Of a stretch of DNA of 64,000 nucleotides, positions 32,714-44,452 are shown in pieces. Origin of the DNA: Tenodera sinensis (Eukaryota > Arthropoda > Insecta > Mantodea > Mantidae); contig CM060964.1 of assembly GCA_030765045.1 (NCBI GenBank), forward strand, positions 170,384,219 to 170,448,218, written 5' to 3'. A program made the position numbers and the translations under genes. Positions within the stretch are counted from its first letter, which is position 1, and each line of letters starts with the position of its first letter. Below the pieces are notes generated by a model. It saw only the letters and a list, made by a program, of their open reading frames with translations, was not told the origin of the DNA and ran no database searches.

Positions 32714-33027
32714 GTATTGCTCTGTGGTCGATCGTTCAATGCATTAATTTCTCAACCCTGAGGTTCTGGGTTTGATTCCCTGCAGGATTGGAAGATGTTT
32801 CTTGATGTGGAATCACTCTCTATCCCCTACAAAATCTGGTAGAACCATTGTGGGAGTGAATGTGATCAAAGTATTGCTCTGTGGTCAATCGTTCAATGCA
32901 TTAATTTCTCAACCCTGAGGTTCTGGGTTTGATTCCCTGCAGGATTGGAAGATGTTTCTTGATGTGGAATCACTCTCTATCCCCTACAAAATCTGGTAGA
33001 ACCATTGTGGGAGTGAATGTGATCAAA
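32714..33027 (+). mobile_element. tRNA-derived SINE in a 157-bp tandem duplication
   Basis: Two head-to-tail copies (32714-32870 and 32871-33027) differ at one position that I can see (ggtcgatcg versus ggtcaatcg). Each has a tRNA-like head with A-box-like TGTGGTCGATCG and B box GGTTTGATTCC, then a short unrelated body. The near-identity implies a recent duplication of the whole unit rather than two independent insertions. Confidence 0.85.
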
Positions 33028-33239
33028 GTAAATGTAAAAACCAACGCTTAATATCCCTATAGTTCAGAGAGGAAAACTACCAACCTTAACTTGTCAGGGC
33101 AAAGCCACTTTTATGACCATGGACGTTACATACAAATGAAATAATATAAAAAATGAAAAGCTAAGTTGGTTTATTAATGTTGTATACATCGAGAATATGT
33201 TCTGCCCGTTTTAAATTGCCTTCCATAAGACCAAGAAAG

Positions 33240-33524
33240 TTACTTGCATCTTGGGCAACACCATTCTGAATCTGCAAGTTCATATTGCAGTTGTATTTGC
33301 TTAATATATTGAATTACGTCTGTTCTCTGCATGTAAAACTTCAAATTAATGGCCTTCGGATCCACAGGTAGCAAGGAGGGAGAAATATTTTTATTTGTAC
33401 GTAACTCTTCCACTATTTTATCCCAACAAATAGCTGTAGTATTGATGAAGTATTGTAATGATGTATTATATTTAACATACATGTAAGATGAATAATAAAA
33501 ATCCTGTCCCCTAGGGTTCTCCAT
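33240..33524 (-). CDS. Unidentified 94-codon open frame
   Basis: From the ATG at 33524 (minus) it encodes a Tyr-rich N-terminal part (MENPRGQDFYYSSYMYVKYN), a hydrophilic middle (WDKIVEELRTNKNISPSLLP) and a C-terminal WCCPRCK ending at the stop. I do not recognise a family. Composition is less repetitive than surrounding frames, but there is no independent support. It may be a chance frame or a relic exon. Confidence 0.2.
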   Translation of the reverse strand: MENPRGQDFYYSSYMYVKYNTSLQYFINTTAICWDKIVEELRTNKNISPSLLPVDPKAINLKFYMQRTDVIQYIKQIQLQYELADSEWCCPRCK

Positions 33525-34004
33525 TTTTCACTGTTTCTATTTTAGAACTGGTGTTCATGATTAATGTACTTGAAAGCATGGATAGGTTGAAAAAGTATTA
33601 AATTTTTATTATTTTCAGGTTTTCCTACTACTTCTGATATAAATTGAGTGATTAACTTTTGGTCCATTGTTTGTTCGAAGCCACATTTTTATTCCGTTGT
33701 CAAAATAAATTACTTTTGGTAATAAGTCACTTTCAAAAATTTTAGCAGTCTTAGAATTTATTGTGGCTGGCCTTTATTACTGTTTTGTTACTCTTTTTTT
33801 TAATTACTGGCGTAATTGGTCCCAGTTTTAGTGTATCTGGAAATTTCCTTCTATAGGATGACTTGTTAAGTTAAAGTTTGGCTTAAGGCTTCTTTACATT
33901 TCAGTATAGTCAGGCTAAGTTTTTTCCCTACTACTTAGCTCATTCCATAATTTGCTAAGCGAGTATATTGTTTCATTTTCTACACTGGAGGAGGAGGAGA
34001 CGTA
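33525..34004. other. No recognisable feature (intronic)
   Basis: AT-rich spacer. A GAG/GGA-rich stretch at 33986-34001 borders the 3' end of LINE B. Confidence 0.4.
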
Positions 34005-34233
34005 GGTTTAAGGGTGCTCAACTACATGGTCATCAGCGACCTTAAAAACAAATCATGGCAAAAGCCAGATATGAACTCCAATAAAAAATAAAATTACTAG
34101 TAAAAAGGAAAATATATACATAAGTATACAAAACAGTGGCAAAAGCTAGAATTAAAACAAAGTGATAAAGGTGTCAAAAGAGTAAAAATACAAGATATCT
34201 AAAGCTTTAAATTCCTCAACTCATGTTACTCTG

Positions 34234-34610
34234 CTAAAAACTTAAAACTCTTTCGACCGCTTGTTTGTCGTCCGCTAAGACCTCTGCAACTCTGGCAGGC
34301 AGCTGCAGAGAGTCTCGAAGATGTGCTAGAGAGGAACACACTAGCAGTACGCGACGGACCGACAGAAGGTTGTCGCACAGCGGACAAAGAAGATCAGGGT
34401 CCCATTTAAATAGGTAACCATACGAAAAATTGCAGTGGGCAATTCGCAACCGAGCCCAGTTAATCTCCTCGCGACGAGATATGAGAGAGGAAGTTACCCA
34501 GTTTATCGGAAATATACTTTGTTCAGTCTTTTGAGACAGTGGAAGGAGGAGATAGGGACATGGTGTGGCCGGCGCGTGTATATAAATCAAAACAACCCAG
34601 GCAGAGTTGC
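34234..34610 (-). pseudogene. LINE B C-terminal Cys/His segment
   Basis: The frame contains SRREEINWARLRIAHCNFSY followed by DPDLLCPLCDNLLSVRRVLL and VCSSL. This corresponds to the RREExxLxRLRIGHT...CxxC...VxHILxxC segment at the end of I/jockey-type ORF2. The His of the CCHC-like end is changed to Arg here. Confidence 0.75.
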
Positions 34611-35638
34611 AAGGTTTATGCAGTCTTTCAGACACGAGTGTTGGCGCACAACAGAGATTGCACAAAACTCTTAAACCTGTATAAATACGTGGTGGCCGTG
34701 GGAAACAATTAAGACACCCGCTATTTATAAAGCAAATTGCTCGCCTATAGGACTTGGGAAAAGCAGTACACAAGCAGACGGCACACAATATTCAAAATGT
34801 GTATAATTACTTTAAAGGAGGCGACGAAAAGGGTGACCTGCTGATTGCACATACTGTGGCTGCAACTGCTGTTCCCATATGTGCAGTAATAAGAACCATT
34901 AAACTAGATAATTACTCAGAACTATGCAACTCCAACAAAGACGAAATGCTATGGAACCAAGACCGTTCGTGATTTTTATAAGTGTCTTCGGAGGATGGGG
35001 AGAATGAGGACGAAGAAGAGAAATTATAAGATACTGAGATTGAGTAAATGCCAATGTACATATCTATGTCAATGTAAATAGTGTTTCATTTTTCTGCTTG
35101 TATTTCCTTTCATTCTTCTTGTGGGGGTTAGTGTAATACCAACTCCGTTGATACTACACGCACGCATAACCCGCCCCCCCCCACACACACACACACAAAC
35201 AAAGTAATGTAATCCAAGTACATATGATCATTTACTCTAGTTTTCTTATATAAAATGTGTTTATCGTCCCAGCGTGAGAATACGCTGTTGAAGCAATGCC
35301 AATTCAGTGCATAAATAAACAAATAAAGGAAGGCTAAATATATAAACAATGCAGCAGAAGTATGAAAGGGACGCAAATGTTGCAACAGCGTCTCTTGATA
35401 TTACAGTGTGCCAGCACGCGTATGTAACCTACGGCACGAGCTACCTGCTGCATACCTGCCGCTCCCACTGTCTCAAAAGGCTGAACAAAGTATGCTTTCA
35501 CTTCTCTAAGTTTATTACCGCGGAGAGCTGTCCACTTCGTGTCAGCACGACAACAATGCTCTCCGCACTTCAAGCCTAAAGTCTTCCGAATTAACATTAG
35601 AGGTGGTAATACTGGATTCTGTGTGCCGCCTTCGCTAT

Positions 35639-36163
35639 CTAATCCGCCATTTCATTACCCGCAAACCTACGTGACCAGGAATCCATACACCACGTTAATA
35701 CCAGAAACGTGCAAAACACGGAGGGTATTCTGTATACGTTGTACAATAGGATTGTAGTTGTACAGCTCACGAAGGCTCTGAAGTGCATACTCGAAATCAG
35801 GCAGTCACCTAATTTACGACGGCGCACATATAAAACGGTTCGGTATATTGCATACAGCTCTGCAGTATAAGTGGGAGTGCTATTATGAAAACCGAGTGTA
35901 TGTAGTTCAGTTCCATAACGTCCAACACCGCTGGTGTAAATAAAACGTCGGTCAGTGTAGCCTGACAACAATTTTAAAAAACAAGTGCGGATACTACAAA
36001 TAGGCATCGTGGACTTGCGGTGTACGACCATCCCAAGATCTACATGGGGCGTGCCAGGTCTCCGAATAACGAAAACACGCTTGCCTAAGACTAAGTTTGC
36101 TTTCCTATATCGTTCTCTTAGCGTGGTGGTGAAGAAAGAAGCGATCGTTGGGTGCATAGGCAT
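35639..36163 (-). pseudogene. LINE B RNase H domain
   Basis: The frame encodes FIYTSGVGRYGTELH (first Asp position read here as S in TSG), then NSTPTYTAELYAIYRTVLYV (TAEL...AI block with the catalytic Glu), a degraded DS block, and the end GNEMAD (normally GNExAD). The order matches the RNase H domain found downstream of RT in I-clade LINEs. Missense changes at catalytic positions indicate inactivity. Confidence 0.75.
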
Positions 36164-36189
36164 ACACCTAAGCCCACAACCGTAATTTG

Positions 36190-37850
36190 CTAAGAGAATC
36201 TCATGCCGATATTGCAGAGGTGGTTCTACGGTTTCGGCGTAATGGTTCTTAACGGGGCATGTTGGGAAAGCTCATATTGCTATGGGTATGCCCCTATTAT
36301 AGACCGCGTATGATCTCAACACAGATGGTCATGCTGACGAATAAACAATATACTCAGTCTAGTTTGGATCGGACCAGTGCGCGATACATTCGCAGCAAAA
36401 TTGTCCGATCCGTTCCCCACGATTTGCCATTTATTACCCGCAAGATATTCAGGGAATGGTCAGATTGTGCTCTTAGCTGTGCTGTATGCCATGACCAACT
36501 AAGCTTCCTATCCAAGATCAACCCTATGAAATGCGTCTCATATGCGAAGAGAAGTAAATCTGGACCGAAACGGAGCGAAGGTGGTAATCGTCTCCTAGGG
36601 CGTCAGAAATTAACCCAAATTTATTTCTCAGTTGAGAAACAAAAGCCGTTTTTTGAGCTCCATTCTCGAAGGTGGTCTAAATATTGCTGCAGGCGCCGTT
36701 GTAAAAACACCTTGCGTTGAGAAGTACAACAGATGGCGAAGTCGTCCACGAATAGGCATGAGTAGAACACATTTTCAGATGGAGTTAATTGCTATAGCAA
36801 ACAACATGACACTTAGTGCCGAACCCTGAGGTACTCCCTACTCCTGAACAAAAGAATTAGAAAAAAACCGAGCCGACCCTTACTCGGAAAAAGTGTCCTT
36901 TCATAAACCCTTGAATGAACAGCAGTAGGAGTCTACGTATACACGCAACGCAAAATCCCTGCTCGCCAACACGTGTGATAAGCCTTCTCGAGGTCGAAGA
37001 ATATGCCAACGGTTTGAGAGTTCTTCGTAAATCCGTTCATTATGTGTGTCGATATTGACACAAGATGGTCTTCAGTTGAATGGCGTCGTCGAACTCCACA
37101 CTGGATGTTAGTAGATGGCGAGTTTTTGGCCACCATACGAACCGTCCATTGATGACGTGTCCTTCACCTTGAAAACGCAACTGCTGAGGGAAATAGGACG
37201 GTAGCTGGAGGGAAGCTGGGGATCCTTTCCAGCTTTCAAAATCAGTAGAACGGTGGCTTCTCGCCAGTTGTCTGGAACTGCAGTATCAACCCAAACACGA
37301 TTAAGACCTCGAGCAGGAATGCCTTTCCTTCGGGAGAGAGCTGTTGTAACATTTGTACGTGATTACTTTCTGGTCCTGGTGCCGATAGTCGCGAGGATGA
37401 AAGGAAGTGTTCTAGCTCCGCCATGGTGAAAAGGCGATTGTAATCTTCTAGGTTTCTAGAACGAAACGCGAAGCCTTGGGATTTCACGTGAGTCTTATTT
37501 GGAAGGAACTCAGGGGAATAGTTACCTGAGCTACACACTAGAGCGAAAGCACTGCCAAAGGTGTGGCCACACCAAATGGATCAACAACAGCTCCTGTAGC
37601 TGTTTTTAGTCCCGCTATGGGTGTGTGGGTCGAATTACTGGCTACGCACCTTAACTTATCCCATACAACCGAGGAAGGTGTACATCGGTTGAATGAAATT
37701 ACACATTTCCTCTTATGTCTTTTTGCATCCTTAATGACTTGTCTGGACCTGGCGCGCATTTTCTGGTATTGGATTAGGTTATCCAACATAAGGTGACGCT
37801 GAAAATCCGTAAGAGCACCTCTTGGGCGGACCCTTCACACTGCCAGCATG
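36190..37850 (-). pseudogene. LINE B linker and reverse transcriptase domain
   Basis: Frames 37789-37538 (linker), 37538-37242 (FTMAELEHFLSSSRLSAPGP, RT block 0/1), 37136-36933 (GVRRRHSTEDHLVSI...VGIFFDLEKAYHTCWRAGIL, fingers/palm with FDLEKAY), then 36840-36720 (GVPQGSALSVMLFAIAIN and LFVDDFAIC). The FVDD box is the catalytic palm motif. The domain is complete in order but spread over several frames, so it is inactive. Confidence 0.8.
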
Positions 37851-38565
37851 TGTAACTTAAGGTGCTGAGCCCGTCCACACGCCATGTACATCCACGTAGC
37901 TCCTTGAGGGCACGGTCTGTGTTAATTCTCCGACGGCCGGGTGCCGTCGGGTATCACCGGCCGGACGTGGTACCGCTGACGGAACACAGGTGTAATCAAC
38001 CCTAAGTCCCCTGAATCCACGCTGACTCCGTTGAGGCAGCGTGGCCTAAAGTGGGGAGCCACATGCGGTTATTCCTGTGGTGAGGAAATAAAGCCGGAGT
38101 GCCCGTGGTGAACGGTTTACGCATGTGGACAAGCAGTGGAGATCGGAGGGTAGTCCCTCTGAAGTACGTATTTAGGGCGGTCATGGAGCGGTCTTCATGG
38201 CGGTACAGACCGTGCAGGTTATGGTGTCTTTTCTCCTTTGACCCCCGGATGGCAGGCTGACGCCGATGGTTCCGGATGGGGGTCTAATTTCAATATGCAT
38301 CTTCGCAAACCTCTCATCATTCGACATATTTTCGGTTTTTACTTTGGCTTGTGACGGGAAAACGGTAAAGGACCTTAGCCCTCTTCCATGTTAAACGGGA
38401 AGTTAACCAAATCTCCTGTGAAAAATGCAACCTGAGTACGAGACGGTAGGCTCATGATAGAGGTGATTACTGCGGAACAGTCACAGAAATTGCTCAAAGG
38501 GAGTTTGTTGGGCTCCTACCCTATCCGGGTAGTCCCACACAAAACACTGAATACATGCAGAGGAG

Positions 38566-39010
38566 TTGTCACAACCTCGAGTCTTGAGGTCTAACGAAGA
38601 AATAGTCACCTGCCTTTCAGATCAACGGGTGTGTCAAGCGTACCGCCTCACTCGAAAACAGGACGGGAAGCTGATAGATTTACGCACGTTGTTTTTGACA
38701 TTTATGGGTACTCAGTTGCCCGAGTACATCTGCGATTACGAGCGTGCCGCAGTTCGGCAGTATGTACCGAACCCTTGGCGCTGTTTTCAGTGTCAGAGGT
38801 TCAGTCATACTAAGCCTTCGTGCACCCATCCTGCAATTTGTGAGCGTTGTGGACTATCATAGCATGAGGGCACGGCTTGCACCCGTGACCCTTATTGCGT
38901 TAACTGTGGAGGGAGCTCGCGACAGTGTCAGAGGTTTCTCGAGGAAAAGCGTATCCAGGAGCTGCACGTGAAAGAACGCCTGACGTTTATTGAAGCGCGT
39001 CGTCGCTTTC
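38566..39010 (+). pseudogene. LINE A ORF1 (Gag-like) with CCHC zinc knuckles
   Basis: YVPNPWRCFQCQRFSHTKPS is followed by C: a CX2CX4HX4C knuckle (CFQCQRFSHTKPSC). A second knuckle (CERCGLS-stop-HEGTAC) has an in-frame stop, and a third begins CVNCGG. Downstream, in another frame, FLEEKRIQELHVKERLTFIE and ARRRF match the conserved segment after the knuckles in I-clade Gag proteins. This protein normally binds LINE RNA; here it is broken. Confidence 0.8.
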
Positions 39011-39425
39011 AGCAACTACAACCTGCTACCATCACAGGTTTTGCATCCACTGTCCGGTCCTCCTGTGAACACTTTTGATATACAGCATGTGCCCGTCGCA
39101 GATGCTTCCACACAAACAGATTTACCGGCGAGCACCCCTCAACCGCCTCGTGATACAACTGCACCAAGAACTACATCTTCCGCAGTGCATACACGCTCAC
39201 CAGCCTTGCGCCAGCAGAGGCCACACCGTTTTGTCTGTCCACACAAATCGTTCGCGACCTAAATATCGGGCGAGTGGTACCTCCATGAAGTCCCGCTCCA
39301 TGAGCCGCCGGGAATCTTCAGACTCCCGAAGTGTCGCCTGAGGACGGTGAAAAACCGATCGGTCCCAAGTGCGCCGAGGTTAAGATGAAGAAAAAGATAA
39401 AGACTATGCCTTAACCTTTTTATTA

Positions 39426-40090
39426 TGGAAATAATTCAGTGGAATGTTATTGGGTTCTGGACCCGTGCTCCCGAAATACAACATTTAGTTTCGCACCTTT
39501 CGCCTTCAATCGTCTGTCTACAAGAAACCCAGCTGAAGCCTAATCATGCCTTTTTATCTTCGTGGTTTTTCGGTATTTAGACATGACTGTGCAGCTGATC
39601 GACGAGCAAGCGGTGGTTTTGCTACTCAGGTGGCGCATACCATCTCTGCCAGAAGCATCCCGCTTAACACGCCGCTGCAAGCTGTAGCAGTGCGTGTCCA
39701 GTTGCAGGGCCTGAGTCTGTCTATTTGCAATGTCTATCTGCCACTGATCAGTGTCATACATGAGAACGACCTTCGGGCTCTTTTGGCTCAGATTGCGCCA
39801 CCGCTTATCTTCCTTGGTGATCTGAATGCCAAACACTTTATGGGGCCCCGACACTGACGATGCTCGTCGGTGGCTTGTAGCAGACGTTTGCGATATGTCC
39901 GGCCTCCTTTTGTTAAACACTGGTGTCCCTACCTTTTTATCATCTGCCTACGGTACCTACTCCGCCTTAGACGTTAGCTTCTGTAGCCCGTCACTGGTAC
40001 CACACCTTGATTGGTCGTTGCTCTCCGACCTTTTTCGGCAGTGATCATTTTCCCATTAACATTCACATATCTGGTTTCCATCCTATGCCA
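39426..40090 (+). pseudogene. LINE A apurinic-type endonuclease domain
   Basis: It starts MEIIQWNVIGFWTRAPEIQH with SIVCLQET (the catalytic Glu block). A frameshift leads to LSICNVYLPLISVIHENDLR and PLIFLGDLNAKHFMG (the GDxNAH-type block), then LLLNTGVPTFLSS..YSALDVSFCSPSLVPHLDW, and finally GSDHFPI-type sequence in another frame. This enzyme nicks target DNA to prime reverse transcription. At least three frame changes. Confidence 0.8.
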
Positions 40091-40588
40091 ACACGATATT
40101 TTCACCGGATTATTGCCAAGGCTGACTAGGGAAGTTTCGTTCTCTCATCTCCTCAACGATGTGTTCCGCACCATCGATGAATTGGTGGAGTATTTTACAT
40201 GTTCTGTCCTGCTTGCAGCAAATTCCAGCATTCCTCGCGGTTCTACTATACCTCGTCATGTTCCTGGGCCTTGATGGTCCGAGAAATGTCTTTTGGCTGT
40301 TAAAGCCAGCAAACGGGCTCTGCCAGTTTTCAGTGCGCATCCTACGGAAGAGAACTTTATTGCCTTTAAGCGTGCTCGTGCCCGAGCGCGCTTTGTACTT
40401 CGCAGTGCAAAACGCATATCCTGGGTAACTTACGTCTCTTCCCTCTCTCTTCGACCTTCAACACAAAGTGTGTGGACTGCGGTTCGGCATATGTACGGCA
40501 AGCGTCCCGGACGATTATTACCGGTCTTGCCGTACAGGGTTCCTATTAGGCCAGCGACCAGGCTATCGCCGATGCACTTGCTGATTCT

Positions 40589-41440
40589 TTGTCTGCTACC
40601 AGCCTAAGCCAAAGTTACGATAGGTCGTTTCTAGCTATCAAGGAATCTGCGGAGCGGATATTTCTTAATTTTCACAGCAATTGTGGTGAACCATACAACA
40701 CGCCTTTTACCATAGCAGAGCTGATACATTTCTTGTCTCTCGCTCACGATTCTTCTCCCGGTGCTGATGACCATCCACTGACAGATGCTGCTTCATATTC
40801 CACCTCGGGCTCTTTCCTTCCTGCTGAGCATCTATAACCGAATCTGGCTTAAGCAGGTTTGCCCGTCATCCTGGCGCGAGGGTACTGTTATCCCTATCCC
40901 TCGGCCCGGAAAATACCTGGCGCTTGCCTCTAGCTACCGCCCTACTTGCCTAATGAGTGTCGTTTGCAAGACCCTCGAACATATCAACACTCGCTTATGT
41001 GGTGGCTAGAGACGAATAACCTGCTGAGCAATTTTCGGTGCAGTTTTCGTCGCCATCGCTCCAGTGTCGACAATCTGACAAGTATGGACACCTACATACA
41101 TAATGCGTTTCTCTTGAAGCAGCATGTCGTGGGTGTCTTCTTTTATCTGGAGAAGGCCTACGACAGTGCATGGCGCAATGGCATCCTCCGTGCTTTGCAC
41201 GGTTATGGTTTACGCGGCCACTTGTCCTTATTTATTTTTAACTTTTTACTAATTCGCCGTTTTCGTGTCTGCATAGGCAACACGCTCTCGCAAGAGAAGG
41301 TTCAGGAGAATGGTGTACCCGAGGAGTCGATTCTCAGTGTTACGCTTTTCGCCGTTGCCATTAATGGCATCGCTAGTGCTGTTCGTATCGGAATCCCGAT
41401 GACACTGTATGTTGACTGCGATATACTATCGCCCTTATAG
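40589..41440 (+). pseudogene. LINE A reverse transcriptase domain
   Basis: Ordered RT blocks: FTIAELIHFLSLAHDSSPGA, FLLSIYNRIWLKQVCPSSWR with EGTVIPIPRPGK, SYRPTCLMSVVCKTLE, CSFRRHRSSVDNLTSM, GVFFYLEKAYDSAWRNGILR (normally FDLEKAYD), NGVPEESILSVTLFAVAING and LYVDCDI (normally YADD/YVDD). The palm box has lost its second Asp, and several frames are used, so the enzyme is dead. The region between 40600 and 41010 shifts frame twice. Confidence 0.85.
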
Positions 41441-42089
41441 TTTGGAGCACATCCAGTGTCAACAGCAGCTGACCATAATATCGATAGCCGAGTGGGCGTC
41501 TCGCAACGGCTTTCAGTTTTCCCCTACGAAAACAGTCTCCACTTTCACCGACTCCGTGGTGTACACCCTCCTGATCGTCATTTGCGTGGCACACGTCTTC
41601 CGTTTGTTCCGCAGTTGAAGTTTTTGGGCCTACACCTCGACAGCAGGGAGCACGATATTCGTCATCTTCGTGCTTCCTGCGGTCGTTCGTTTCGGGTACT
41701 CAGGTTTTTATCTGGGGCATCTTGGGGCGGCGAACGCACGGTCATGTTGAGGTTGTGTGGCACACTGGTCCGGTCCAAATTAGACTACGGCTGTTTTATC
41801 TATGGCGCCGCATCCGCCTCTAAACTCCGCCTTTTAGACACAATTCATCACACTGGTATCCGTCTCGCTACTGGGGCTTTCCGCACCACCAGAGTGGATT
41901 GTCTGTATGCTGATTTTAGCGAACCTCCACTGTCTGTTCGACGCTCGTTGTTACTTTGTTCCTACGTGGCAAGGTTGGCCGCTCATCCAGATCATCCTTC
42001 GTTTCCACCTGCATTGCGTCCAGACCTCGCGCAGCTTTATATGCGGAATAAAGTTATATCAGGTTTCGAGGACCACCGCAGTTCTGGGC

Positions 42090-42480
42090 CGATACCGGAC
42101 ATGTTCCCCGGTATTTGCCGATGGCTCCCGGTTGGGTAGTACAACGGGTTCCGGTTTTATATACAACGGTGACGTTCACACGTACCGCCTTCCGGAGGCC
42201 GGTTCAGTTTTTACCGCCGAGCTGTTTGCCATCTTTTATTTCTTACTTTTTATCTCCCTTTCACTTCCTAGACCTTTTATTGTATGTTGTGACTCGCTGA
42301 GCGCTCTTCAGGCGCTGCAACAATATGTTGGCAACTAGGTATTAATTCTTAAAATACAGACACTCTTATCTCAGTTATCTCCTGGATACCGGTTCGTTTT
42401 TACCTGGTGCCCACGCCATGTGGGTATTCCTGGCAATGAGGCGGCGGATGCAGCTGCTAGTTCTGCATGTCGCCTACTGG
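42090..42480 (+). pseudogene. LINE A RNase H domain
   Basis: Blocks in order: FADGSRLGSTTGSGFIYNGD (DGS catalytic Asp), AGSVFTAELFAIFYFLLF (TAEL catalytic Glu), IVCCDSLSALQALQ (CDS catalytic Asp), and, after a frameshift near 42340, FTWCPRHVGIPGNEAAD. All three core acidic blocks are readable but frames differ. RNase H removes template RNA during second-strand synthesis. Confidence 0.85.
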
Positions 42481-42890
42481 AGTATTCCAGACGTACGCTC
42501 CTGTATATAGACGTGCAGAAGAACTTCCGTCGCCATCTATAAGCTGTCTGGCAGGAGTCTTGGGTAGCGTTAGCTGGTACTCAGTTACGGACAATCAAGG
42601 ACACGGTACAGCCCTAGGAAACATCTTGCAGGGATTCCAGGCGTGAAGAGGAAATTTTAACCCGCCTGAGGATAGGCCACACTCGAACCATGCATGCACA
42701 CCTTTTGCGCGGTGATCCGGAGCCTGTCTGTGCGACGTCTAATGTTGCGCTTTCCGTCGCGCATGTCCTTATCGATTGTCCGCGGTACGCTCGTGACCGC
42801 CAGTGCCTTGGCATGGGTCTTACACTGTGCTCCGTGTTAGGCAAGGACCCAGTAGCTATAAATACAGTACTGCGGTTTGTTTCCAATATA

Positions 42891-44188
42891 CGAGGGTGTA
42901 TCAATAAGTAATGCCTCCTATTTGTTTTCTCTTTTAATTGCCAAGAAAATTGAATCCAATTTACATAGCTCGAAAACTACAACATTGACGATTATTTGTC
43001 TTTTTTCAATATAATCTCCGTCCTTTTCCACAGTTTTGGCCCACCTTTTAACTAGTGCATGTATTTCAGTGTGGTAAAACACATGGTCTTGCTTCCCAAG
43101 CCATTGACGCACGGACGTTTTCACAGCCTCCTCATCTTCAAAATGAATCCCACGATGAGCTTCCGTTAGTGGTCCGAACAGATGGAAGTCTGATGGTGCC
43201 AGGTCAGGGCTGTAGGGGGGGTGAGGTAAGACTTGCCATCGCAATTTCTCAATTTCTGCAGTGGTGTAACGACTGGTGTATGGTTTTGCATTGTCATGCG
43301 GAAGAACAACATCCGCCATAGTTTTTGTTGGGCGAACTCGGCGAAGACGTGCTTTCAGCTTTTTGAGAGTTTTGACGTATTGGACAGAATTTATTGTGCA
43401 TCACTGCTCCAAAAAATCAATCATAAGCACACCCTCTGCATCTCAAAACACTCGCCACAACTTTCCCTGCCGACCGCTGAGTTTAGAGTTTTTTTTCTTC
43501 GGTGACGTTGTGTGATGCCATTCCATTGACTGCCACTTTGATTCAGGTTAAAAAAAAATGAACCCACTCTCCCTCCAAATTGAAGCGCTGCAAGTGTTCG
43601 GAGGCTATTGTTTTCCTTGTTTCTTTGTTTTGGGCGGTTAACATTCTTGGTACCCAACGTGAACAAACTTTTGAGTAACCCAGTTGTTGAATAATCGTCA
43701 TCACACTGCCTTTACTGAGGGAGGTAATGCGACACAATTCACCTGTTGTTATCCGGCGATCACCACGAATGATCTCGTCTACTCGCTGAATGTTGCATGG
43801 AGTCACTGCAGTCACCGGCCTGCCGCTTCGCGTTTCATCTGCCAATGGTGTTTGCCCTTCAGCTTCGCTACAGCGACGAACCCATCATCTAACAGTGCTG
43901 ACATCCACCGTTGCATCACCATAGACATTTTTTAGCCTTTTGCGGATGCGAATTGGCGTTTCACCTTCCGCAGTCAAAAATTCAATCACAGAACACTGTC
44001 TAATTACGAATGTCGATGTCAGCCATTTTGCAAGAGGATGCAGTGCTGCTACTTGTTGACTTAGGAAGTTACTACTGCAGGGGATTAGAGAAGAAGGTTT
44101 GAGGAATTGCGCCAAATTCAAATTTTTCACATAACTAACTTATTTAAGGGGGGAAAAATAGGAGGCATTACTTATTGACCCACCCTCG
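42891..44188 (-). mobile_element. mariner transposon, 1,298 bp, inserted in LINE A
   Basis: Inverted repeats: left cgagggtgtatcaataagta, right (reverse complement) cgagggtgggtcaataagta, continuing atgcctcctattt on both arms. Flanking TA at 42889-42890 and 44189-44190. Length and TA target are standard for mariner. LINE A sequence resumes on both sides, so the mariner is younger than LINE A, which itself lies in the host intron. Confidence 0.95.
42918..44040 (-). pseudogene. mariner transposase, frameshifted
   Basis: Three consecutive minus-strand blocks: RQCSVIEFLTAEGETPIRIR with KRLKNVYGDATVDVSTVR (first HTH), RSGRPVTAVTPCNIQRVDEI and TTGELCRITSLSKGSV (second HTH and linker), then LPHDNAKPYTSRYTTAEIEK (second catalytic Asp) and HPPYSPDLAPSDFHLFGPL (YSPDLAPxDFHLF signature with the third Asp). 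The segment that should hold the first catalytic Asp (TGDExW) reads as EGEWVHFFLT and the frame is lost between 43543 and 43319. Inactive. Confidence 0.9.
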
Positions 44189-44452
44189 TAGAATTTTGTA
44201 AGCAAGTGTAAGGTTTCTTTTATCTTGGTGGAAATACGCTTTTAGGATGTTTTACTTGTGTTTTTACGTTTTTAACAGTGTAACTAGCTTACGTTTTAGT
44301 AAGATAAGCTTTTACCGGTTGTAATTTTTTTATCTGTTTTAACTCCCTTTTTTAGTGGTTTTAACGTCCATCTTTAGGTATTTTAACTTTCACTTTGTAA
44401 CTTTAAAGGGGTTGGGTCTTATTTCTGTGCATGTTTTTATTTTTGATATCGG

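Larger units (their letters stand above)
34005..37930 (-). mobile_element. LINE B, I-clade-like non-LTR retrotransposon, decayed
   Basis: Minus-strand order: end of the EN-RT linker and the RT domain (about 37900-36190), RNase H (36163-35639), C-terminal Cys/His region (34600-34234) and a 3' UTR ending near 34005 with a stem-loop and TTAAACCTAC. All frames are interrupted by stops and frameshifts. ORF1 and most of the endonuclease are missing. The linker aligns with LINE A (RGALTDFQRHLMLDNLIQYQ against KRALPVFSAHPTEENFIAFK), so A and B are related lineages. Between RNase H and the C-terminal region, 34790-35630 is poorly recognisable and may hold an insertion or rearrangement. Boundary at 37930 is approximate. 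Confidence 0.75.

Noticed and set aside
36259..36720. A 153-codon plus-strand frame
   Set aside because: It is the antisense shadow of the LINE B reverse transcriptase to RNase H region.
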